A stretch of 57,241 nucleotides of DNA from Bacteroidota bacterium (GTDB taxonomy: Bacteria; Bacteroidota; Ignavibacteria; Ignavibacteriales; Melioribacteraceae): the NCBI GenBank assembly GCA_018818165.1, contig JAHISP010000064.1, forward strand, positions 1 to 57,241, in the 5' to 3' direction. The notes under the pieces were generated by a model that was given only the letters and a program-made list of their open reading frames with translations, searched no databases and was not told the DNA's origin. How positions within the stretch are numbered: the first letter of the stretch is position 1; each line of letters begins with the position of its first letter. Shown piece by piece: positions 1-6,691 of this stretch. Position numbers and translations under genes: made by a program.

Positions 1-612
1 TAAAGCAAGATTATTTCTTATTACTCTTCTTCGCCAGTTTTCCCATTGACCAGTTTCACCTTTAATTTCTTCTATTTCTTTATAAATATCTTCTGCTTCT
101 TTATACAATCAGGCTGTAAAGTATAAATCACCAATTATTTGCCGGCAAGTTACAAAACCATCTATACCACTCGCATCTTCATAAATGTTTTGAGCTTCAA
201 GTGTTGCAACCATAGCTGAATCGTATTTTTCATTTTTTTTGTAATAATCGCTTTTTGTTACCAAAACTCCTGCCATAATTCCGGTTAAATCATTTTCTTT
301 TGCGGTGTTATAAATAGAATCTAACTTTGCTATGTAATTTGTTTTCTCGTAATTAAGTGAAAATGATTTTGCGATTAAATTTGCTTTTATGCCAATTTCC
401 TTTGTCTTTTTGAGTAGTAAGTTGGAATGTTTTTTTGCGGTTTCGGGGGGCTGAACAAAAATAGACCAAGTAATTGCACCAATTGAATCTTCCAAAAGAG
501 ACTTATCTACTTTATTAAGAAAATCTATCCGTTCTTCAATTGTTTGTGGAAAAATTAACGAAGAATTTATACCAAATAAAATTACTATTACTAAATGAAA
601 AAATTTACTCAT
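1..612 (-). pseudogene. Secreted TPR protein interrupted by an in-frame TGA; runs off the window
   Basis: The reading frame begins at an ATG at 612 and encodes a hydrophobic signal peptide (MSKFFHLVIVILFGINSSLI) followed by helical, TPR-like segments (IIGDLYFTA, then LYKEAEDIYKEI). A TGA at 111-109 ends a 167-residue product, but the same frame stays open for all 36 remaining codons to base 1 and continues a typical TPR helix. The residue expected at the stop is glycine: GGA to TGA, one base, position 111. Proteins of this build in Bacteroidota are often the periplasmic sensor half of a TPR histidine kinase or regulator; that is inference, because the C-terminal part lies outside the window. 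It is divergent from the surface-protein operon at 796. Either a nonsense mutation or a sequencing/assembly error fits. Confidence 0.7.
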
Positions 613-629
613 ATCTCAAAAAATTAAAA

Positions 630-692
630 ATTGACACTACAATTTAATAAAACTGTCAATTATTTTGTCCATTTTGGTAAATGTGGACAAAA
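630..692. promoter_or_regulatory. Two inverted repeats in the divergent intergenic region
   Basis: Between the TPR gene and the surface-protein operon there are two consecutive inverted repeats: ATTGACA (630-636) with TGTCAAT (654-660), and ATTTTGTCCA (662-671) with TGGACAAAAT (683-692, 11-nt spacer, perfect 10-bp arms). There is no T-run typical of a terminator. The position between divergent genes suggests an operator or overlapping promoters. The cognate regulator is unknown. Confidence 0.4.
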
Positions 693-795
693 TAAAGCCA
701 TATTTACTTCAATTTACTATTCTAATTTAACGATAATAATCACGATTGAGAAGATTAATTATCTACATACTAAATAAATAATAAGGAGCCACAAA

Positions 796-2178
796 ATGAA
801 AAAATTATTACTTACCCTAACCTTTGCTCTTATTGCAACACAATTATTTGCACAAAATGATATTACAAATACTTTAGGAGCAACAGGAAAGTTTTATATT
901 AAAAGCGGAAGTACCGAACAAAACCTTGTAACTGTAGATGAAGCAACCGGTAATGTCGGCATCGGAACTGCGACGCCGGTTAATAGATTTGAAGTTTCGG
1001 GTTCTACTTTTAACAGGATTACTGCTTCAGTTACCGCAGACGTACAAAGTGGTTTTCAAATAATTAGAACAGCAGATGCCAACGACGTTAATTGGGAAAT
1101 GTACACGCCGGCAGGATCAACTAATTTGAGAATTGCAAAAAAACTACCAGCTGATGGGGCATCAACAGATATTTTAACATTTCAAGATAACGGCAATGTG
1201 GGTATCGGGACAACAAGTCCAAATGCTAAGTTAGATGTTCGAGGAGGAAACGTCAGTACAGATTTCAGAATCACAAGAGATCCGGTCGCTGCACCAAATA
1301 CTTATACCTATATTACTGCACCCGGTAATGATCCCGGAGCAGCTTTTATAGGAGTAAGTGATAATACATATGGAAGTACTATTGTTCAAACAATGACCGC
1401 CCAAGGCAGAGTCGGTATCGGGACTACAACGCCATACTCCAAATTAGAAGTGCAGGATAAGATAATTGCCGGTGATGAAACTTCTACTAATGGTTCAACT
1501 ATTATAGAAGGCCACTATTCGCAATCTTCCAATGATGTAGTAAATACTTTAGGTTCTATGTTCGGATCCGGTGCATGGTTGATGGGATATTGCATGAGAC
1601 CAAAGTCGGGTTCGAGTGGATACATAAGTTCAGCGGATAATGCGACGTTCGAACGCTCAGGTATGGAACTTAGTAATAGATTTTTCAAGCTCCATTATGC
1701 TCCAACTCAATCTACAACAGTGGGTAACGATATAACAGGATTAACCACCCCGTTTTATGTTGATTTGGAAAATGCTAAAGTCGGTATCAACACAACATCT
1801 CCATCTTACCGTTTATATGTAAATGGAACATCAGGAGGGACTAATGCCTGGACAAATGATTCTGATAAAAGACTTAAAAAAGATGTTAATCTCATCGAAA
1901 ATGGATTAGATAAAGTGATGAAATTACGTCCGATTACATTTTACTGGAAGCAAAGCGAATTTCCAAAACGTAATTATGATGATCGCAACCACGTAGGATT
2001 TATTGCCCAGGAAGTGGAAGTAGTTGTTCCGCAAGTTGTGAGCACAGCAGATGATGAAATGAAGACAAAATCTATTGCTTACAGTGATTTAGTTCCCGTT
2101 CTTACCAAAGCAATTCAAGAACAGCAAAAACTCATTGAAGAATTGCGAGATAGAATATCAAATCTTGAAAACAAATAA
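796..2178 (+). CDS. Secreted protein with GNVGIGT repeats and C-terminal S74 chaperone domain (copy 1)
   Basis: 460 residues. There is a signal peptide (MKKLLLTLTFALIATQLFAQ) and then a beta-rich stalk with four (G)NVGIGT-x-TP motifs near residues 52, 132, 205 and 328, a pattern seen in fibre-like surface proteins. Residues from about 353 to the end match the peptidase S74 / endosialidase intramolecular chaperone domain: SDKRLKKDV, then HVGFIAQEVE, then a short coiled coil. Ser356-Asp is the expected self-cleavage site of this family, which releases the chaperone after trimer folding. It has an AAGGAG ribosome site. It is first of a four-gene operon with 18-19 bp gaps. Inference: a trimeric surface or secreted fibre. 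The substrate is unknown. Confidence 0.8.
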   Translation: MKKLLLTLTFALIATQLFAQNDITNTLGATGKFYIKSGSTEQNLVTVDEATGNVGIGTATPVNRFEVSGSTFNRITASVTADVQSGFQIIRTADANDVNWEMYTPAGSTNLRIAKKLPADGASTDILTFQDNGNVGIGTTSPNAKLDVRGGNVSTDFRITRDPVAAPNTYTYITAPGNDPGAAFIGVSDNTYGSTIVQTMTAQGRVGIGTTTPYSKLEVQDKIIAGDETSTNGSTIIEGHYSQSSNDVVNTLGSMFGSGAWLMGYCMRPKSGSSGYISSADNATFERSGMELSNRFFKLHYAPTQSTTVGNDITGLTTPFYVDLENAKVGINTTSPSYRLYVNGTSGGTNAWTNDSDKRLKKDVNLIENGLDKVMKLRPITFYWKQSEFPKRNYDDRNHVGFIAQEVEVVVPQVVSTADDEMKTKSIAYSDLVPVLTKAIQEQQKLIEELRDRISNLENK

Positions 2179-2197
2179 ATTTATTAGGAGAAACCAC

Positions 2198-3511
2198 ATG
2201 AAAAAATTATTACTTACCCTAACCTTTGCTCTTTTAGCAACACAATTATTTGCACAAAATGATATTACAAATACTTTGGGCGATAACGGCTTTTTTTATA
2301 TTAAAGACGCAACTGCAACACCTAATACTTGGTTTACTTTGCAAGAATCTAACGGCAATGTCGGCATCGGGACAACAAATCCTATTTCACCGTTAGATAT
2401 TTCGGGAAATATAACCCAAGCCTCTGGAAACGGACTATTTCAAAATATTTATTATGGTGCTGGTGGTTGGAAATATCGTGGTAATGGTTATGGTACCGGA
2501 CTCTATCAAGGCGCTTCTGGAGAATTGTCTTTTTCAACCTTTTCAAATAATACTGATGGGGCAGGTGTCGAAGCCACAGAAAATCAGAGACTGGTTATTA
2601 CCAACGCTGGCAATGTCGGCATCGGGACAACGAGTCCATCCTACAAACTCGATATTTCATCAGGAAATAATCCTGGAATTCGCATCGGGCCAAATACCTC
2701 CTTCTCCAGATCGCTTTTGTTGGGTGGATGGAATGACACTGACTTTAGCGAGGCCAGAATACAGTCATCGATTGGTAATCTGCATCTTGACGCAAAAGCA
2801 GGACCTGGTGTTTCTGGTATTTACCTGAACCACTATCATAGTGGAGATGTGTATCTTGTTGGTGGAGGAGGCAATGTTGGCATCGGGACAACAACTCCGG
2901 GCGCAAGATTGCATATTGCCGGGTTTGGTTATGGTATCGTAACAGGTATAGCAATGACCCCAGTAAATGATACTGAAGGTGGACACTATATTACATTTCA
3001 CAACACCGTCGGTACAGCTATTGGAAGCATTGCAAGAGGTTCTGGCGAGAACGTGGTTTACAACACAACTTCTGATTATCGTTTAAAAGAAAATGTTGTC
3101 AACATCGATATAAATCAAGCCAAATCAAGGTTGATGGCATTACGACCGGTAGAGTACAACTATATTTCTGACCAGAATAAAACAGTCATCTCGGGATTTT
3201 TGGCACATGAGATGGCAGAGGCAGGATTTGCCAATGGCGTAACCGGAGAAAAAGATGCCGTAGATAAAGACGGAAAACCAATCTATCAGGCAATTGATAC
3301 AAAATTCCTTATTCCGGAAATGGTTAAAGTCATCCAGGAGCAACAAAAACAAATTAATAAACTTGAATCTGCTAATTCGTTATTAGCACAAAAATTACAA
3401 ATTATTGACGAACTTAAAGTGGAGCTTGTTAATCTTCAAAAAGCACTTGAAAATAAAGATTCAGAAACACCAAATAATCAAATTAGACTAACAAAACTTG
3501 AAAACAAATAA
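2198..3511 (+). CDS. Secreted protein with GNVGIGT repeats and C-terminal S74 chaperone domain (copy 2)
   Basis: 437 residues from the ATG at 2198, which has AGGAG 7 nt upstream. An upstream in-frame ATG at 2135 lies inside the previous gene and would bury the signal peptide, so it is rejected. The first 27 residues are nearly identical to copy 1. The stalk carries GNVGIGTTNP, GNVGIGTTSP and GNVGIGTTTP. The S74 domain begins near TSDYRLKENV (Ser292 as predicted cleavage Ser) and contains GFLAHEMAEAG in place of the usual GFIAQEVE. It ends in a longer coiled coil (QKQINKLESANSLLAQKLQI) shared almost exactly with copy 3. The spacers on both sides are the same 19 bp, so whole units were duplicated. 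Confidence 0.8.
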   Translation: MKKLLLTLTFALLATQLFAQNDITNTLGDNGFFYIKDATATPNTWFTLQESNGNVGIGTTNPISPLDISGNITQASGNGLFQNIYYGAGGWKYRGNGYGTGLYQGASGELSFSTFSNNTDGAGVEATENQRLVITNAGNVGIGTTSPSYKLDISSGNNPGIRIGPNTSFSRSLLLGGWNDTDFSEARIQSSIGNLHLDAKAGPGVSGIYLNHYHSGDVYLVGGGGNVGIGTTTPGARLHIAGFGYGIVTGIAMTPVNDTEGGHYITFHNTVGTAIGSIARGSGENVVYNTTSDYRLKENVVNIDINQAKSRLMALRPVEYNYISDQNKTVISGFLAHEMAEAGFANGVTGEKDAVDKDGKPIYQAIDTKFLIPEMVKVIQEQQKQINKLESANSLLAQKLQIIDELKVELVNLQKALENKDSETPNNQIRLTKLENK

Positions 3512-3530
3512 ATTTATTAGGAGAGATAAA

Positions 3531-4925
3531 ATGAAAAAATTATTACTAACCCTAACCTTTGCTTTGTTAGCAACCCAATTATTTGCACAAAATGATATTA
3601 TAAATACTTTGGGTACAAATGGCAGTTTTATTGTAAAAGATGTTGAAAGTACATTTTTAACACTAAGCGGGAATGGAGAATCAAATACTGCTGTTTCGAG
3701 TCTTAATGTTAATGGCAACGCCGCTTTTACATGGGCAACATCAGCTTTTGCCCCAAATCTTTCTGCCGGTAGAAATGTAATTCATATGATAGGTAAGGCA
3801 GGAAGTGAATATAATGCGGGTTATATTGGGTTTAATTTTGTGGAATCTGGAAGTGCGGGTAACTTTTTAACTTTTGGACTTCATTCACATGACAATCTTT
3901 TTAATATTACAGGTGCGGGCAATGTCGGTATCGGGACGACGGGGCCGCAAGCGAAATTGGATGTTGCAGGCGCAATAAATATTGGAACTTCTCAGGGCGA
4001 AGCGTTGAAGGTTAATACAGGTTCTGCTTGGGCTAATCAGGTTTTGTTGCGCACAGGATGGACGGATGGAATTGGCGATTGGTCTGAATTATTAGTGCCT
4101 GGAGGTACTGATAATACGGCTAATTTGAGACTCACAAGCAACGGCAACGTCGGCATCGGGACAACAACACCATCATATCCTTTGCATGTTACTTCTTATG
4201 CGACTACAACAAATGATCCCGGGTATTTTTTTACCGGTAGTACATCAGAACTTACCGCGACCTATGGGAATTGGAATGTAGGCATTTATTCTGTGAATAG
4301 CATTTTGACTAATGGTGCTTTTGTGGCGTTTTCAGATTTGAGAATTAAGGAAAATATAAAGGAAGTTCAACATTCTTTGGATTTGGTCAGGAAGTTAAGA
4401 CCGGTTTCTTACAATAAAATAGACAAAATTGAAAATGGAGGTAGAACTGAATTTGGTTTTATTGCCCAGGAGGTGGAGAAAATACTGCCCGATGCAGTGA
4501 ACACCGGCACTGGCGAAATCCCCGTATTAAAACCATTTGATAAAGTTGAGTTTGAAGATGGTGTGACTTATACTATCCTTGTAAAAAACGGCGACGATAT
4601 TAAAGAGCAAACCTACACAAAAGATGATGTAAGACCGACCGGTGAAATTATCGTTAAATCGAAAACTGTAGATGATTTTAAATCCCTTTCGTATGATATG
4701 ATCTTTACTGTTGCTGTAGATGCTATACAGGAACAACAGACACAAATAGAAGCACAGCAAAAACAAATTGATGAACTTAAAGCAGCTAATTCGTTATTCG
4801 CACAAAAATTACAAATAATTGATGAACTAAAAGTGGAGCTTATTAATATGCAAAAAGCTCTTGAAAATAAAGATTCAGAAACACCAAATAGCCAAATTAG
4901 GCTTACAACTCTTGAGAATAATTAA
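3531..4925 (+). CDS. Secreted protein with GNVGIGT repeats and C-terminal S74 chaperone domain (copy 3)
   Basis: 464 residues from the ATG at 3531, with the same AGGAG leader as copy 2. After the signal peptide, the stalk diverges fully from copies 1 and 2 apart from two GNVGIGT motifs. The S74 domain starts at FSDLRIKENI (Ser268 predicted cleavage Ser) and contains EFGFIAQEVEKILPDAV. An insertion of about 60 residues between that motif and the SYDMIFTVAVDAIQEQ segment is absent from copies 1 and 2. The C-terminal coiled coil and terminal NSQIRLTTLENN match copy 2. The pattern of conserved leader and chaperone with variable stalk suggests diversification of the exposed part. Confidence 0.8.
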   Translation: MKKLLLTLTFALLATQLFAQNDIINTLGTNGSFIVKDVESTFLTLSGNGESNTAVSSLNVNGNAAFTWATSAFAPNLSAGRNVIHMIGKAGSEYNAGYIGFNFVESGSAGNFLTFGLHSHDNLFNITGAGNVGIGTTGPQAKLDVAGAINIGTSQGEALKVNTGSAWANQVLLRTGWTDGIGDWSELLVPGGTDNTANLRLTSNGNVGIGTTTPSYPLHVTSYATTTNDPGYFFTGSTSELTATYGNWNVGIYSVNSILTNGAFVAFSDLRIKENIKEVQHSLDLVRKLRPVSYNKIDKIENGGRTEFGFIAQEVEKILPDAVNTGTGEIPVLKPFDKVEFEDGVTYTILVKNGDDIKEQTYTKDDVRPTGEIIVKSKTVDDFKSLSYDMIFTVAVDAIQEQQTQIEAQQKQIDELKAANSLFAQKLQIIDELKVELINMQKALENKDSETPNSQIRLTTLENN

Positions 4926-4943
4926 AATTGATAAGGTGATAAA

Positions 4944-5768
4944 ATGAAAAAAAAATTAATAATAGCAATATTTATTCTGCTTATTACACAAGTAATGGCA
5001 CAATCAAGCATAGTAGTAGATGCAAACTGTTCATTAGTAGCTGAAGCTGGCACAGACATTTGTGCAGGTTCAAAAAGTGGAGATGGAATTATTTCTGGAG
5101 ATGGAACATGGTGTAGTGGAGGTGCATTACCTGTTGAATTAACATTATTTACTGCGGTTAGTAATGGCAACGAAGTAATATTGAATTGGCAAACTGCCAC
5201 AGAATTAAACAACTATGGTTTTGAAGTTGAAAGATGCGTAGCACAGATTTCTAATCTGTGTAACAATTGGGAAAAAGTTGGTTTTGTAGAAGGACACGGA
5301 AATAGTAACAGTCCAAAAGATTACACATTTACAGATTCTCAAACCTTCGAGGTTTTGGAAAACCTCGAAGGTTTTAACGGTGTAATTCAATATAGATTAA
5401 AACAGCTCGATTTTGACGGAAAGTTTGAATATTCGGACGTTGTAGAAGTAAAATTGGCTGAAAACGTAAAAGCATATAAATTAGAACAAAATTATCCAAA
5501 TCCTTTTAATCCAAGTACGGTAATTAAATATTCAATTCCAACAGATGTGAAAAGTGAAATGTCAAACGTAAAACTTGTAGTGTATGATATACTTGGAAAT
5601 GAAGTAGCAACTTTGGTAAATGAGAATAAAAGTGCAGGCAATTATGAAGTAAAATTTGATGCTTCTAACTTGGCAAGCGGAGTTTATCTTTATCGCATAG
5701 CGATCCATTCGGATAAATTGCAAAGTGGTTCATTTGCTCAGACGAAAAAATTAATGTTGATGAAATAA
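4944..5768 (+). CDS. Small T9SS-sorted secreted protein with a minimal passenger
   Basis: 274 residues. It has a signal peptide (MKKKLIIAIFILLITQVMAQ), then only about 40 residues of unique, Gly/Ser/Cys-containing sequence, then the ALPVEL linker domain (about 58-175) and the T9SS type A sorting domain (LEQNYPNPFNPSTVIKYSIP through KKLMLMK at the end). The sorting domain directs export through the type IX system and surface attachment; this is known for the family. No enzymatic domain is visible. Palindromic elements lie in-frame at 5238-5264 and 5341-5374. A further extra segment (residues AIHSDK, about 5695-5718) is absent from the two larger PNPFNP paralogues at 8417 and 14388. AAGGTGA ribosome site; last gene of the operon starting at 796. 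Confidence 0.75.
   Translation: MKKKLIIAIFILLITQVMAQSSIVVDANCSLVAEAGTDICAGSKSGDGIISGDGTWCSGGALPVELTLFTAVSNGNEVILNWQTATELNNYGFEVERCVAQISNLCNNWEKVGFVEGHGNSNSPKDYTFTDSQTFEVLENLEGFNGVIQYRLKQLDFDGKFEYSDVVEVKLAENVKAYKLEQNYPNPFNPSTVIKYSIPTDVKSEMSNVKLVVYDILGNEVATLVNENKSAGNYEVKFDASNLASGVYLYRIAIHSDKLQSGSFAQTKKLMLMK
5238..5264. repeat. Palindromic element family A, copy 1 (in-frame in a T9SS gene)
   Basis: 27 nt with inner arms CACAGATT / AATCTGTG around TCT. It encodes nine codons (VAQISNLCN) in the linker domain of the 274-residue protein, between ...FEVERC and NWEKVGFVEG. Confidence 0.75.
5341..5374. repeat. Palindromic element family B, copy 1 (in-frame in a T9SS gene)
   Basis: 34-nt perfect palindrome with arms AAACCTTCGAGGTTTT / AAAACCTCGAAGGTTT around GG. 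It encodes TFEVLENLEGF in the second loop of the linker domain. Confidence 0.75.
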
Positions 5769-5776
5769 AGATTCAA

Positions 5777-5810
5777 AAACCTACGAAGTTTTTAAAAATT
5801 TCGTAGGTTT
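5777..5810. repeat. Palindromic element family B, copy 5 (in pseudogene)
   Basis: 34 nt with arms AAACCTACGAAGTTTT / AAAATTTCGTAGGTTT (one mismatch) around TA. The flanks (GATTCA before, CGATG after) match the intact copy at 7956, so it occupies the same position of the decayed linker domain. Confidence 0.7.
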
Positions 5811-5964
5811 CGATGTAAAGGTAATTATGAATGCCCAAAATTTTAACCGTAGAGATGGTATTTATCACGTCAGAATTTGCATTGTTGCAGAATTATCCAA
5901 ATCCGTTTGGCGAAGCCATCCCTTTGGGATAATCCGAAAACAATTATGAGTTATTCAATTCTTC

Positions 5965-5991
5965 GTAGCACAGAATATTATTCTGTGCCAC
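5965..5991. repeat. Palindromic element family A, copy 5 (in pseudogene)
   Basis: 27 nt, GTAGCACAGAA / TTCTGTGCCAC around TATTA. It has the same outer arms as the coding copies but a different centre, and lies in the decayed sorting-domain region rather than in the linker loop. Confidence 0.7.
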
Positions 5992-6224
5992 AAACAACAT
6001 TAAAAAATTACGACATTCTCGGAAACGAAGTAGCAACTTTGGTAAACGAGAAAAAAGTGCTGGCAATTATGAAGTAAAGTTTAATGCTTCCAATTTTGCA
6101 AGCGGAGTTTATCTTTATCGCATAGAGATCCATTCGGACAAACTGCAAAGTGGAAGTTTCGTTTAGACAAAGAAATTTGTTTTGATGAAATAACACACGA
6201 ATTACACTGATTTTCACGAAGAAA

Positions 6225-6254
6225 AAGTTCAACTTCTGCCAAGAGGTTGAACTT
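6225..6254. terminator. Hairpin after the T9SS remnant
   Basis: Arms AAGTTCAACTTCT and AGAGGTTGAACTT (one mismatch) form a stem, followed by ATTTATTAT rather than a clean T-run. It could terminate transcription of the 796-5768 operon or simply be another palindromic element. Confidence 0.35.
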
Positions 6255-6691
6255 ATTTATTATGGAAAAAACTTTTTAGGAGCTTAAAATAAATATTTAT
6301 TGTCTCAAAGAGAAGATTTGACATACAAGCGAAAAAATCGAAATTAAGTATAGGTGAAGAAATTTCTATTTGCGAGATGATTTTATCTAACTATTTATTA
6401 GTAAAATATTTATATTCATAAAGTAATCTTTTCAGAATTTAAAGCGATAGGATTATCGAAAAATAGAATCTTTTTTGTTTTTTTATTGACTTGATTCCTT
6501 ATTTCTCTTTTTAGCTGTTCCAACTTATGAAATCAATTAAGGGAATCAAAAAAATAGATAAGAATTTGCATTCAGTCAGAGAAGACGGGATGTAATTTCA
6601 AACGTTATTAGAGTCAAGTATACTTATTCCGAATGTACAGTACATTTTATTGAAATATAGATAAATTTGTCAAAAAACTACGGAGTTAACA
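6255..6691. other. Non-coding gap
   Basis: About 440 bp of AT-rich sequence with no reading frame, RNA gene or clear repeat that I can support. It presumably carries the promoter of the GLUG-repeat gene at 6692, which has CGGAG before its start. Confidence 0.4.

Larger units (their letters stand above)
5769..6193 (+). pseudogene. Decayed remnant of a T9SS linker and sorting domain
   Basis: Translated pieces in different frames match the neighbouring T9SS tails in order: DSKTYEVFKNFVGFD (from about 5770), LQNYPNPFG (near 5890), YDILGNEVATLVNEKK (near 6010), NYEVKFNASNFASGVYLYRI (near 6065), then LQSGSFV, an in-frame TAG, and TKKFVLMK followed by TAA at 6191. At least two frameshifts and one nonsense codon are visible, so this is not translated as a unit. 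It contains a family B palindrome (5777-5810), a family A palindrome (5965-5991) and a third short palindromic stretch around CCCTTTGGG (about 5918-5926). It sits directly after the intact 274-residue T9SS gene and is best read as a dead duplicate of its 3' half. Confidence 0.8.

Noticed and set aside
1-612. Reassignment of TGA to glycine
   Set aside because: Many genes here end in TGA (for example the 8417 gene, the 14388 gene, the 11338 kinase, the 23277 hydrolase) at the natural end of their domains, so TGA is a stop in this genome.
2135-2197. Upstream ATG of S74 copy 2 (and 3498 for copy 3)
   Set aside because: These starts lie in the 3' end of the preceding gene, would place about 11-21 polar residues before the signal peptide, and lack the AGGAG site found before 2198 and 3531.
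796-5768. Prophage tail-fibre module
   Set aside because: The S74 proteins carry Sec signal peptides and no capsid, portal, terminase, lysis or integrase gene is nearby.
5877-6077. 66-residue frame as a gene
   Set aside because: It is a slice of the decayed T9SS tail with frameshifts; no ribosome site or domain of its own.
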